Shown piece by piece: positions 10,288-21,000 of a DNA stretch of 64,000 bases (position 1 is its first letter; each line of letters begins with the position of its first letter). The notes under the pieces are model-generated. The model searched no databases. It was not told the DNA's origin and saw only the letters and a list, made by a program, of their open reading frames with translations. The stretch is from Bremia lactucae. Taxonomy: Eukaryota; Oomycota; Peronosporomycetes; Peronosporales; Peronosporaceae. The position numbers were made by a program, and so were the translations under genes. The stretch is taken from positions 3,220,318 through 3,284,317 of the forward strand of contig NC_090615.1 in NCBI RefSeq assembly GCF_004359215.1. Direction: 5' to 3'.

Positions 10288-12068
10288 TTACGAGGAACTT
10301 TGCCACACTATTTCTTTCGCCTCTTTAAACATCACAACGACACATGTCACATTATCGGTCGACCGCTGATGAAAAATGGCATACTCAATAAGCGCCTACA
10401 CAAAGAAAAACGAGAGAGAATCGCGCCATTAATCCACCACAAGCATCATCTAGCACAATCCACTCACTCACACACCTCAACAGCCCGTTGCACATCTTTC
10501 AATTCGACAAGTTTTCGACGAACAAAATCCACAGCTTCTTGATCTTTCAACACATCATACAATCCGTCACTTGCGAGCATCACAAACTCGCACTCGTCTG
10601 TTAATTCCGTGACGGTAAACTCTGGCGTCGGAATCACTAATGGACCTTTTAAAATATCGTTGGGATTCACCGGTAATTCCTGCGAATTGTACTCGTTCCG
10701 TGCTTTCGTGTCAATGTCATCGACCAAAGGCTCGACGAGATCAAACGACTTGAAAGGGGCGTCGCCAAAGGCACGCGAGACGGCCAATTCGCCCATAATA
10801 CGTCCGTGAATCACAAAGCCGCCAGTCTCTCGAATCCGCTGCGCTTCGTCCGTTCGACTGGGTTTATGATCATTTGAAAGTCGTTCAGCTGTGCCATTGC
10901 GACTCAAGACAGTGCGCGAGTCTCCAACGTTGGCCACAAAGAGATACTTGCCCGCCACAAAGACTGTCGTGGCCGTGCTTCCAGCTTGCGGACGATCCGA
11001 GGTCCTTAAAAATTCTTCATCCGTACGTTCAAACGCATTGGTCAAGCGCTTCATGATGATTGATTGCAATTCCTCAATTGTCATTGTTAGTAAAGGTTTC
11101 AATTCACTCGTGTGCATGAAAAACGCGGTAATGAGGCTATGGTGGAGCACGTCACTCAAAAACGAAGATGCTTCGTCACCGCCATGGCCGTCATAGACAG
11201 CAAAGAATGACTGGGGATGCAATCCCAAACGACTTAATGGTTCAATACACAAGTCTTGAATAATCGTATGCGCGTCTTCCATATGTTTACGAGCGCCCAT
11301 GTCGGCATGCGCTCCAAAGTCAAACCGATTGACAGTTAAACACGTTTGTGCCACGAGTAAATCGTCGCCAATTTCCAGTCGATAGGGTTCTTGATAACTT
11401 CCCACGAGTTTCATAAATGTCCCATTCGTCGAGTTTAAATCAATCAAATAAAATTGATTCGTCAATTCATCAAACCAAATTGCAGCATGTTTTCGAGAGA
11501 GTTCCCCATCACTTGTATGGATTTGATTCTCCGCAGATCGACCAATTCCTGCACCTTCTTGTGTAATCACAAACTCCGTGCCAGCTAATTTGCCACTTAA
11601 TGCCGAGACCGTAAGACTTGGCAATTCTTCGTGAAACGATGTAACAAGAAAATCCGATTTTCCAACTCGAAATGCCACGTGAGGCTCGAGAGGCCATTGC
11701 ATACGATCGCCCATATTTTCGTCATTTGCTTGGGTTTCCACGGGACTTAACCGCACAAACGTGTCCCCATTTGCTTGGTCGCCATTGACTAAATAGAAAC
11801 GCCCGTGACTATACAGCACACGTGCGTGGTCGGTCTCTGCAAGGAGTGTATCGGCAGGTATACTTGCAATATTCTCACAAGTTTGGCCAATACCGCCTCC
11901 TTTCTCATCAAACGTAAAGCTTGTGACGGTATCTTCTTCGGTAAACGCCGTCATTTTAAGCACCACGTGGGTCCATGTGTGTTCGAGATACAAAGGCACT
12001 GGATCGTCTTCGACTTGGTCAGTAGCGAGATGATCGTCTATTTTGACCGATTCAGGCACGGAAGGCAT
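10288..12068 (-). CDS. FHA-FHA-PP2C protein phosphatase
   Basis: Predicted Mg/Mn-dependent Ser/Thr phosphatase of the PP2C family with phosphopeptide-binding FHA domains in front. Exon 12068-10476 gives 531 residues and exon 10395-10288 adds 35, removing an 80-bp intron (donor GTGTGTGAG, acceptor TTTGTGTAG). Without this intron the protein stops at AVEVCE and lacks the last metal-binding motif; the second exon supplies it (HQRSTDNVTCVVVMF). FHA-like 1, about 55-145, is degenerate (GGGIGQ). FHA 2, about 150-248, is canonical (GIGR, SRKH, NSTNGTF). PP2C, 252-566, has ARKHMEDAH, FAVYDGHGG (D293), GSTATTVF, VANVGDSR, NDHKP and LASDGLYDV (D501). No signal peptide or membrane segment is seen. The frame stays open without a stop up to 12269, so an upstream exon is likely. 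Specific substrates are unknown. Confidence 0.93.
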
Positions 12069-12466
12069 TTCTTTCGAGTCATAAAGCTTGTCGTTTTCAA
12101 CAATCGCGTTGCTGCTAGACGCATTATTGCCGGTAGGAGTACTATCGTTCTCCTTTGTCGGTGGTACATAGCTCCCGATACTGCTAGTATTGGAGCGAAG
12201 AAGGCGATGAACGCCTGATGTGCGGGCCCGTTGGAAAGAACTCGCTAATCGGACATCGGATTCTACGTGTTACAACGCGTATTAGTGTCTAAAGTCGCAT
12301 CATGGCACGAAAAAGGACTGCAACATGGCCACGTACGTGGCGGTTCTAATCGCAAATGAGTCGAACGTCGACGATCCGGGTCATTCTCGTGTTTCCGTAC
12401 CACTACAAACCACACGATATTGTCACAAAGGAAGAGAGTGTGCTTTAAATGGCCACACGATGTCAC

Positions 12467-12510
12467 GTGCCTTGCATCTTGAGCGTCTGGACATCCTGCG
12501 CGTCCGCCAT
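12467..12510 (-). other. Candidate first coding exon of the FHA-PP2C gene
   Basis: The phosphatase frame is open upstream of its first ATG to 12269 and reads like protein (QRARTSGVHRLLRSNTSSIG) but has no ATG. On the same strand at 12510 an ATG opens MADAQDVQTLKMQG. Splicing GCAC/GTGACA at 12467/12466 to ...GCGAG/TTCTTT at 12241/12240 joins it in frame, giving about 638 residues. The 226-bp intron would be longer than the other introns here. This is inference from frame only; a different upstream exon is possible. Confidence 0.4.
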
Positions 12511-12967
12511 GGCGCGTCTTCTAGCGTGATGTTCTCGGTATTAAATCTACTCGTGGCAACACGAGAGATTCGGCGGTTTGATACTGAATCTTGCAATACG
12601 TTGCAAAGAATTGGCACTTGCGTACTAAACGCGCCCCACGAGGCGTAACAACGAGCCAAAGAAGAGTTGCAAGGTCTGCCAAGGGGCGAGGATGTCTCTG
12701 CCACTGCGGAACGAGATCGGACGCACTTGGTGTACATCACATCAGTCGGTTGTTTTTATTTTTTTTAAAGAAAACCTTTCAATCTATATATTAATTTGTT
12801 TTTCACGAACAATGAAAAATTCGCAATTTAAATACAAATTTACAGGAATACAATCGCCAAAAGTATAAATTAATTTGAATTCCATTTTGACAGACATCCG
12901 TAGGTTTACACACAACCATGGACAAACTTTTGAGGGACATTAAAATTGGTCAGGACTCGTAAGTCGC
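12511..12967. other. Intergenic region between the two island genes
   Basis: It lies between the 3' end of the membrane-protein gene and the 5' end of the phosphatase gene, both on the minus strand. The segment 12750-12910 is AT-rich. Open frames on either strand (for example 12740-12423, minus) have no recognisable product. It probably contains the phosphatase promoter, but no defined element is visible. Confidence 0.5.
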
Positions 12968-14881
12968 TCAATAGTATGAAGCGTCCGTAAATCGAGAATC
13001 TTTGGTCCGATAAAACGAAGACGCGTCATGATTGCTACTATCCCCTCGTCGGCGGGGTGCACCAGATGCCTCAAACTCGCTAAAGCCGCTGCTTTGAAAA
13101 CTCGGGTCGCCATTGTAGTGGCTCTGGTCGTAATTACTATTCGTGGCCGCAAAACTCTCGTCGCCCATATATCTGCTCTCATCTGCCGTGGACATGCGGT
13201 ATTCTGTCTGGCCGGACGCTTGAAAGCGCGTTTGGCCGTGATAATCACTTGCTGACGTCGATCGCGAGTCTTTGGGTTCAAAAAACGACTCGTCCAAAGA
13301 CAAATCCGGTCGCTTTGTCGTCTTTTTCGACCCTTTTTGACCCATTCCATGCCATCCATTCGACAGATCTTGAATCGAATCGCCCCCAAAATCGCTCTCG
13401 TCCTCGGAAGCAAGATCCTCTCGATGTCGACTGTCATACTTTGATTGAAAGTGATTCCCCGAGTGACCAGAGCTATACATACTTTGACCATAAAACGACG
13501 ACGACTGGGACGAGTATTGCGAATACTGACTCGTACCGTGTGAAGAATTTGTTTGCGCCATTGGTGGCAAGGACATTTGAGAATGCGCTAAAGCGATTTG
13601 GCTTCGTGGTGTCAACATGTCGAGGTTTGGATCATTGTACGTAAGTCGACCTCCATCGTGATCGTAAGGCTCCTGATCGAATTGGCTATTGCCAGGATTT
13701 GGCGGGTAATTGTCGTCACTAAACCCTGTTGGCGACATGTTGTGATTCTGATGATAATTTGCCGCCACTGTTGACGCTTGAGCCACGCCTTGAGTGTGAT
13801 CGTGACGTCCTCTTTCAAGACCAGGGTCGTCGTCTTGGACCAGTTGATTGGTTTTCTTGTATACAAAGAGGGCGACCAGTAACACAAGCGCAATCGCGCC
13901 TGCCATCATTAAACCAAGCATTAACGTATTTGATGCAGTACTCGTGGCATTCGATGCTGCATCAGCTAATACGGACGCCGCGGCCGACGGCGATCCAGAC
14001 GACGAAGATGATCGCGACGTATCTGCTTCTTGCTTTGAATCCGTACCATTGTCGGATAAATTGTCTTGTTTCGTAGTCTTGTCACTTGTTTTACTTGTCT
14101 TTAAATCGACTGTATTTGATTCGAGAGTCTCTTGAATCGTACTGGCATCCTTCTTCGTAGGAGGTTTCAAAGTCTGTTGGGTCTCGTTTAAATCACTTTT
14201 AGAGCCTACACTGGCATCGTCGTCCGATCCAGACTCGGGATCGATGATTTGTTTCCTCACTTTTAAAGAAATTGATTTCGGTGGTGCATTTGGCACGGGT
14301 TTCGACTCCTCTGGCTTGATTTCAACTTCAGTTGGAGGACTGGAGGTTGGCTTGTCAAAATTAGCATTGCTGTCAGCCGTGGGGATGGCGTCGGACACAG
14401 GCGCTGTCTGTTGAAGAAGTGGGGACCTTGTAAACGTAACCTCCGTGGTCTCGTCCTTTGGCTTTACCACACCAGTCGCTTTGTCTCGATTGGCGTCGCG
14501 CTTTGCAGGATCGACGGGTTTGTTAACAGGTAAAGGTTTGTCGGTAGCATCTACGTCCTTATTATTCACTCCCGGGGAAGCACTTGTCAAAGGCGCCCGT
14601 GTACTTGGTGCGTCGGTTGGTTTTAAAACCTCGGGCGTCGGTGTCGAGGGCTCTGCTGGTTCCGACGAGTCCGACGATGCATTCTGGTCAAGCAACCATG
14701 GCCGTTCTGGTCGTTGCGTCGCCAACGTTGGAACACGTCCATTATTGAGATCCTCTTTAAAATTCAAGACCGTTTCTGGATCCCCATCGCGACTTTGCAC
14801 TGCAAAAATCTGTGCATTGGCCTGTGAATTCATGAGCAGTACCACCAGCACGAATCTGAGCCACCGTCGGTGGACCTGCAT
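12968..14881 (-). CDS. Predicted type I single-pass membrane protein, Ser/Thr/Pro-rich
   Basis: A single-exon ORF of 637 residues when started at the ATG at 14881. I chose this start because it places a textbook signal peptide first: basic MQVHRRWLR, a hydrophobic FVLVVLL core, and a likely cut after SQANA. The frame extends 61 codons further upstream to an ATG at 15064, but that would bury the signal peptide. Residues 25-315 form a low-complexity ectodomain rich in Pro, Thr, Ser and Lys/Asp. A 22-residue membrane segment at about 320-341 (LMLGLMMAGAIALVLLVALF) ends in VYKK, giving a lumen/outside N terminus. The ~295-residue cytoplasmic tail is rich in Ser, Tyr, Gln, Gly and Asp, including SQYSQYSSQSSSFYGQSMY. 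No catalytic or adhesion domain is recognised. The tail composition suggests a regulated or phosphorylated cytoplasmic domain, which is inference only. RxLR-type motifs are not evident. Confidence 0.85.
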   Translation of the reverse strand: MQVHRRWLRFVLVVLLMNSQANAQIFAVQSRDGDPETVLNFKEDLNNGRVPTLATQRPERPWLLDQNASSDSSEPAEPSTPTPEVLKPTDAPSTRAPLTSASPGVNNKDVDATDKPLPVNKPVDPAKRDANRDKATGVVKPKDETTEVTFTRSPLLQQTAPVSDAIPTADSNANFDKPTSSPPTEVEIKPEESKPVPNAPPKSISLKVRKQIIDPESGSDDDASVGSKSDLNETQQTLKPPTKKDASTIQETLESNTVDLKTSKTSDKTTKQDNLSDNGTDSKQEADTSRSSSSSGSPSAAASVLADAASNATSTASNTLMLGLMMAGAIALVLLVALFVYKKTNQLVQDDDPGLERGRHDHTQGVAQASTVAANYHQNHNMSPTGFSDDNYPPNPGNSQFDQEPYDHDGGRLTYNDPNLDMLTPRSQIALAHSQMSLPPMAQTNSSHGTSQYSQYSSQSSSFYGQSMYSSGHSGNHFQSKYDSRHREDLASEDESDFGGDSIQDLSNGWHGMGQKGSKKTTKRPDLSLDESFFEPKDSRSTSASDYHGQTRFQASGQTEYRMSTADESRYMGDESFAATNSNYDQSHYNGDPSFQSSGFSEFEASGAPRRRGDSSNHDASSFYRTKDSRFTDASYY

Positions 14882-16408
14882 TGTCCAGCCTCCGGAGCCC
14901 GAAGCGTCACGCCAGCGCAACTTTCCTGGAATCTGCGCTGAAGGTTCGATAAAAACAGCTCTATTGTTCCCTGCACCAAAGTCTTGCGTAACCCTCTTGC
15001 CGGAATCAATAGCAGTCCACTTACTTGCCACTATCAATTCAAAACGAGGTTGATCACGTGACAAGGCAAACTGTAGGAGTCGTTATTTTGAGCTTGTGCG
15101 GCACTGTGCCTTTAGCCGCATAAGAGTCAGATGTAAAAAACTCGCGAGTTGCCCGTGTCATGCACACACATGTCTTGGTTCTGCACCGACGTTCTTGGAA
15201 AAAGCAATCATCGAGAACAGCTGTCGGCGCCAGTCTCGACCAATTGATACATACGGCAAGCGGCGGAATATCCGATCGCGTGATTTGTGCGTATTTGGCG
15301 TGAAACTTGGTCGCTCTCTGAGCTCGATTGGCGGCCCATTCAGTCGGTTTAGTCGGGAGGGGTGTGCAGTGCATTCTATATTGATAGAAACATTTGCTAA
15401 GATTCGTTCTTATTCCAGCTGACGGCTTTACGACAGACGCACGATATGGCAACTCTAGCGTAAAACTACATAACCTATAGATATTATCATTATATTTCAC
15501 TTGGATTATTCGAGGTCCCTTACTCCAGCTCGCGTCCCCGTAGATTTCTCTTTTATGAAGCCAAAGCCTGGTAATATAGGCGATAAAGTTTAGCTTTGAC
15601 CAAAAAAATAGTCATTCGCGCTAACGATCGGGACTGTTTATATTTAATAAAAAATGCTTACAGGAAACTGTGTTTGTATTTGTCAGGATAGCCTGCTATG
15701 TTATGGCTCAGCTGCGACATATAGGACGCACTGCAGCCAACGAGCTTACAATCGCACGAATTGTAAGCCTACGGACTCGGGACTATTGCGCCATATAAAG
15801 TTCAAGCATGAACAATCCAATATATGTGCATTATCGCGATTGTCTTCTGTGTGTTTGCGTGTTGACAACTTTGTCTTGCGTTAATTCTCTTTCAACATGC
15901 GACTATGTTACATACTGGTTACAGTCGAGGCTGTTTCCTCGTAGGAATAGTTTACCCAATAATTGTAAGCAGAGAAATAGTTGTTTTGACAGGGAAAAAA
16001 TGATGCGTCTTTCACGAAGCTGGCTCACATACCCAGCTAGAATTTATGTGACGAGCAAAATCTGATATGCTGTAGAATTTTTGCTTGAAGCTCTAGATGT
16101 TGAGAATGTTTCACATTTGATTGAGCCAGACAAAATTTACCTTTCATTTGAAGTAGAAAAATGAAATGAACAGAAGAGCCTGTCTTAAGAAAATCCCGAG
16201 TTAATTAATAAGATTCTTAAATTATTCATTTAACTTCGTCGTTAATCGAGCACATTTAATGATTAATAAACCTTTGTAATTTAATTATTAAATGCAATTT
16301 GAGGTCCCTTTTTTTAAATTTATTATTCATATAATTTTTCTTGATGAAAAAAATCAGATACTGTAAAATAATTGAAAGCACTAAACACGTCTGAAGAAAT
16401 CTCGTATG
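14882..16408. other. Upstream flank of the membrane-protein gene, no recognised gene
   Basis: 14882-15064 is an open extension of the membrane-protein frame and is probably 5' UTR. Beyond it, short open frames on both strands (15054-15500, 15654-15884) show no family resemblance. 16060-16400 is AT-rich. The interval ends at the solo LTR. It likely includes the membrane-protein promoter, but no motif is distinct enough to mark. Confidence 0.45.
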
Positions 16409-16858
16409 TGTAACGGGGTGTATCGTTACATGAAATTAACACTTAAAGGCTGTTAATTAATATATTATCTAAAACGTAGAGAATATTTGGAGGATATTAC
16501 TCTATGTAGTTATGTTCAAAATTCTTATCCATAAATAGGTATAGACCATTTTATCTATTTCGCAGACTAATCAGCTGTAGAGATAAACAAAAGAGAGATA
16601 CAGATAAGATCAGATAAGTATTCAATTGCATGTTTAGTATTAGATTATAATTAGGTTTGCATTTACAAGATAGATAGAAGAGATACTTACTTATATTAAT
16701 ACAGTTTTCATTTAACCCTCTTTAAGTTAGTTGCCTTAAAGAGAAGTCTTCCTCTGCACGTACTAGTGTACGTGAAATAATGTAGGGCACCACTTGCAAC
16801 TGAGGCAGTGCGAAATGGACTTGTACTGAAGCAGTTCAAGTCGTAGTGCCCCGTTACA
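16409..16858 (+). mobile_element. Solo LTR of Gypsy family A with perfect target-site duplication
   Basis: A 450-bp LTR begins TGTAACGGGGTGTATCG and ends CCCCGTTACA, so it has TG...CA ends within a short terminal inverted repeat (TGTAACGGGG/CCCCGTTACA). It is flanked on both sides by GTATG (16404-16408 and 16859-16863), a perfect 5-bp target-site duplication. There is no internal region. The related LTR at 27749-28187 lies at the 3' end of Gypsy internal sequence. This is the product expected from recombination between two LTRs of one insertion. Confidence 0.95.
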
Positions 16859-16989
16859 GTATGTCAGGCTGAGCGATTTGGTTTGTGCGGATTGCTCCAA
16901 CGCTGTCCTTCATCTGCTGTACGGACTTGAGAAAACCCAGCGCGCCGCCATCCTGTTGCAGCCAGATTGTCTCAAGCAACTCGAGTGCT

Positions 16990-18430
16990 TTCTGAGCATC
17001 TACGACAGCGATTCCTGCTCGTCCTCAGGCTGAGTCGGGAGGTGGTCCTCAATGATTTCATCCACGTCTGGAATGTATGATGTGATCCGCTCGGTAGGAT
17101 AGTCTAGCAGGTTGCGGATGTTCATCACGATAGGATACCTGAAGCGTCTAATCTGATGTTCCATCTCCACCATGACTTCATTGTCAAGGCACTGCTCCTC
17201 TAGGACTGGTGCAGCATCAGCTGGTTCTGACCGGATGTTGCAATGCCGGTAACAGTTATGGATGGTCTCAATGCGGACATCGTTAGACCAAGTTGAGACT
17301 GACACCTAGATAGCATGAAAGATGTTTATCTTTGCCGGCTCAACGACACCATTGTCGAGATCCTGAAGGAGCATACGGGAGAAGCTGCGCCTAGTAGGCT
17401 TTGAGGTTGCGTAGGATACCCTGGTCGCACGGCTGAAGCTTCGACGTCATGTTGGGCGAAATATAGTAGATTGTCGTGTTGCGAATTGCGATTCGCTGCG
17501 ACAGATCAGCAAGCAGGACGTGTGCACTGCAGTTGTCCAGGATCAGCAGCACCTTGCGGTTTGCCATTCTCCCATCGAAGTCCCTCAGTCACTCCAAGAT
17601 GATAATTTGTGTTATCTAGGCCTTCTTGTTGCTGCGATACTGATAGCCAAGGTTCTGGAGATTGACATGGCGGGAGCAGCGAGAAGTGGCGTAGTGCCAA
17701 TGATCCATAGGGGCCTCTGTCGGACCCATCACCATTGCAGTAGACAGTCACATTTATTCCTTGTTTGCTTTCACCCCTTCAGCTCCCTGTTGCAAGCGAA
17801 GTGTCAGCTTGAAACAGAAGAGTTGCATTAGCCACCAGATAACAAAATTTGGTGTCCTTCGCAGAGTGCTTACCTGCATCCGATAGAACAAGCCAGTCTC
17901 ACCCATGTTGTAGATATTCTTCCATTTATACTAATTGAGGACCTCGCATAAGGGAGAAAGCGCATCCTCCTCATCAACCATGTCCATCGCGCCGCTCTCT
18001 CCGAACTGCGATAGGCGCGGATTCCATTCAGAGCTATATAGGATTCCAGCCATCCGTTGGAAAGCTGAAATAGTTCATGTCCTGGACAAAGAAGGTCCAA
18101 AATCCGCTCTGCATGTTCACGGGCAACGTCTCCGCTAAGACTGATACGATCCGAATGGGCATTAAACCAAGCCAGCAGAGCTGATTCCATCAGTGAATAC
18201 ATTACTGCTGTCTTCTGAAAGTCGAAGATGGTCTGCCTTCTTCTTCGGCGTGCTGGAGACCGTCGCCTGGCTGACCCCCAGCTGATATTTGTCCTGAAGT
18301 CAATTGACAAGCTGTGCCTAGATCAGTGCGGGATTCTATGTGTAATGTTTGCAGAGAGCCACACGGACATCGTCCGTCATTGTGGCGTGCTCCTCCCAGA
18401 GGCATTGTTGATGCGCTGCTGAGTTCTTCT
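16990..18430 (-). pseudogene. Pogo/Tigger-like (Tc1-mariner superfamily) transposase relic
   Basis: Minus-strand frames show a CENP-B/Tc5-type helix-turn-helix: AERILDLLCPGHELFQLSNG with WLESYIALNGIRA directly after it, at about 18150-18040. The downstream part has the DDE hallmark of this family near 17500-17390, seen as LLADLSQRIAIR, then ISPNMTSKLQPCDQGILRNL followed by a stop. The C-terminal end at 17305-17000 is acidic, and IETIHNCYRHCNI matches the usual tail after the catalytic domain. Several frameshifts and stops interrupt it. The solo LTR with its target duplication lies directly on the 3' side. Confidence 0.8.
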
Positions 18431-18570
18431 TGGGGATTGTGGGAGAGGCCTTTCTTTTATAACCACATCCCTCCAAAAAAGCGAAATAATTAATTTATCT
18501 GTGGGATACTACACCTGTCTAAAATTCTAAACTTTTTAAATTTATCAGGAAAGGGCGTCCCAACATTATT

Positions 18571-18593
18571 AATTTAGACAGGTTATACTGTAG
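18571..18593 (-). repeat. Candidate terminal inverted repeat of the pogo-like element
   Basis: On the minus strand the element would begin TACAGTATAACCTGTCTAAA, the CAGT-type terminus typical of Tc1/mariner and pogo elements with a TA target site. A related word (ACACCTGTCTAAAATT) occurs about 60 bp inside, at 18510-18525. The opposite terminus is not found, probably lost near the LTR insertion. Confidence 0.55.
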
Positions 18594-18642
18594 TCGTTAT
18601 TCAAAAATAGTCACAAATCTGAGTATTGTTATTTAATATTTC

Positions 18643-18870
18643 TCAATTGAAACGTATGATGTTAGCATACTCGCCGCTATCGACGTGTACACGCCCGTCG
18701 AAAGGTCGGTGAAAATATACTCGTCTTGTTCCACGAGACGGAAGAGTCATGCCGGTAACCTCCCAGATGGGAAGGCTTTTTATAAATCTTATACACGATT
18801 TGCGTTCGACAAGTCTCATTTTAAATAGCTGAGCTTCTAACGCGATAGTGTCATAAAAATCATTTTCCAA
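18643..18870 (-). CDS. Unidentified 75-residue open frame
   Basis: The minus-strand frame starts MENDFYDTIALEAQLFKMRL and ends with the tract GRVHVDSGEYANIIRF. Composition looks protein-like, without low complexity or membrane segments. It sits just outside the pogo-like terminus and has no recognisable neighbour. It could be an exon of a decayed gene, a transposon remnant or chance. I do not recognise the family. Confidence 0.3.
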   Translation of the reverse strand: MENDFYDTIALEAQLFKMRLVERKSCIRFIKSLPIWEVTGMTLPSRGTRRVYFHRPFDGRVHVDSGEYANIIRFN

Positions 18871-19415
18871 GTCTGAGCATCTTCACAAAAAGATGCATGA
18901 TACTAGCTAGACTCATTCACGGTCTCAATTGCCAACCCTACTAAAGCATGGGCTATTTGCGCACGTACAAGCACTAAATAGCTCATGGCGTAAGTAATCA
19001 AGCGTTTGCGGGCCAAGACTTTTAAGGGGACTAAATAATCATGACGGGGCATATATTAAAGCCCACTCGCGCCCACCTATTATTTGCTGCCTGATTACTA
19101 TTGCTCAAAGAGCGCATCCGCAGCGACAGGACCTTCCATGAAGAATTAAGCAACTTGGAACGAAAAATCGAGGAAATAAGAGCCTACAGAATTCATAGTA
19201 TCATTCTCCTGATCGAATAAAGAATCCGTACCATATGAAGTGCCGAAAACCATATTTTTTATGGCTGTGCCAAATCGAAATTGTGCACTGCAATTTGCCA
19301 GAGTAGCAACCATGCAACGGAATATAAAATTGTAATGGGGCATACTTCGGTTGAAGTGTACAATTCACAACACACCTTTTGCTATTAAGAACTTAGATAA
19401 TAAATAAAGGGGAAT
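18871..19415. other. Unassigned interval
   Basis: No credible gene or repeat is recognised. A minus-strand open frame at 19343-19146 is short and without family resemblance. Confidence 0.4.
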
Positions 19416-19625
19416 GTTATTTCCACCCCACCATTTCGTTATTTCCACCCCATGCAAAAAAATACCGTCGCTGCCAACTTGATTCCGATTAGCCAATCAG
19501 AAGCATTATGTATAACGCTTCGCATATTTATTTATATGGGCGGAAAAAGACAAATAAGGGGTGGAAAAAATAATGACGGGTGGAAAAAATAATGACGGGT
19601 GGAAATAACAAATGCTGGGGTGGAA
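19416..19625. repeat. Small inverted-repeat element (MITE-like) with iterated GGGTGGAAA words
   Basis: The left arm at 19416-19451 carries GTTATTTCCACCCC-type words twice. The right arm at about 19558-19625 is its inverse, ending GGAAATAACAAATGC and GGGGTGGAA, and iterates the word GGGTGGAAAAAATAATGAC. The arms pair over about 35 bases with few mismatches around a core of about 100 bp. No coding capacity or clear target duplication. It may be a nonautonomous DNA transposon or part of the left end of the neighbouring MULE. Confidence 0.65.
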
Positions 19626-19937
19626 TGGCAAGTTGATGAAGTGGATAAAAAATACTTATTTAAGAGCCAGATATTCGGCGTTAAGGGCACCTGCGTGCAT
19701 TGTGACCCTTATTCCTGCAAATACTGCAAAGTCTTCAACGAATTGCTGCTTATACAATCTCAAATTCAGATGGATAAAAGGACTTATTTAAAAGAGCCAG
19801 AGATTGAGCGATGGGGCACCTGCGTGCATTTTGACCTGATTGTATGCAAAGTTTCGAGCAATCCGCTACTTGAACAAACTCAAATTCAGATGGATCTCGT
19901 TGCCTTGATGATTGATGCACATTATTATTTTTTGTGA
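19625..19937 (+). CDS. Open frame with two ~46-residue Cys-containing repeats
   Basis: The plus-strand frame holds two diverged tandem units. Unit 1 has KKYLFKSQIFGVKGTCVHCD followed by a C-x2-C tract and LLLIQSQIQMD. Unit 2 has KRTYLKEPEIERWGTCVHFD and LLEQTQIQMD. The shared frame is (K)YL-x-(S/E)P-x-I, GTCVH-x-D, CK, LL-x-Q-(S/T)QIQMD. The DNA itself is duplicated with about a 130-bp period. Codon phase has been kept between the units while bases changed, hinting at coding history. The upstream start is unclear because the frame runs out of the inverted repeat. Family unknown; a transposon-borne domain is a reasonable guess. Confidence 0.35.
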
Positions 19938-21000
19938 CGGTCTAGATCCAGTTGAGCGACCACGAGTACGCTAAGGGACAGAATTCTTGGAGCCATATCA
20001 TCCAGACTGCAATTTATCGTAGCTGTTCCCATAATGGTTTCTTGATGGCGATACTCCACCATGTTGTAACGTTCTTTGACAGCCTCTAATATGGTGGCAA
20101 CATTTTGTCTACCCACTTCAGGCATGGCTGCAGGCGCAGCTGCATCCAAGCGCCATTAATGGTGGAAACTCTTAACAGTGAGAGGGCGGCCACTTCTTAG
20201 AAAAGCAGATTATTTGATGCTGACAGGGTATTCCATTCTTGAATTACACGCAACTGAACAGGTTATGGTGGCATTGGTAGGATCTTCAGATAACTCATAG
20301 CTCAAAGCATTTTCCTAGTGCGTATATTGAAATGCGGCGCACTACAGCAAAGAAAGGGATTTTCTGTGTTTGTGCATGACTTGCATTCGCTCCTACGACA
20401 GCTAAACACCAAGATTTTCAATCTGGGCTTAAGCAGCATGAGCTACGCGAGTTTGTACATCACCCAAGTTTTTTCCGGAACACTTATGTAGCTCTTTAAC
20501 ATATGATGAAGCCCTTCAGCTCTCGATGATGTGACGTGGCCAAAATGCATGCAATTCCTGGTGTATGCGTAAATAAATTAATTTTTATGTGTCAGACAGG
20601 TGGTATCCGGATAGGCCAGCATGTTAGGCAGTGCAGTATATGTTGAGTGCATGCTTATCATGAGATTGATTTACACTTCCTCTGATTTCGAATAGATTAC
20701 ATCTGTCCGACTCTTCACGAATTTATTCCAGTCATCCCCAGGTCCAAAAAACTTACGACAATTTGCTAGAGCGTTTTTTTAAATATGTTAAACGCATAGA
20801 AGATGGGTTGAGGTGGGAAATGTTATTTCAGGGCATTCTTTAGGGCAAATTCTCGGTCTGTTGTGATTGTCTGTGGCAGTTGATCGAGAGCCCAAAGGTA
20901 GTCCGCTTCACGTTCATGCCTGATGAAAGCAATAGCAATTGGGAGGAAGTGTTGAAGCTTGTGACACCAGTGATATGGAGGATCCGGCATTATGAATCGA

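Noticed and set aside
13249..14135. Plus-strand open frames opposite the membrane protein gene
   Set aside because: They are shadows of a long low-complexity minus-strand ORF with no domains of their own.
12968..14881. RxLR or CRN effector
   Set aside because: No RxLR-dEER or LxLFLAK motif follows the signal peptide, and there is an internal TM helix.
14882..15064. N-terminal extension of the membrane protein from the ATG at 15064
   Set aside because: It would place 61 hydrophilic residues before an obvious signal peptide; the ATG at 14881 is the better start.
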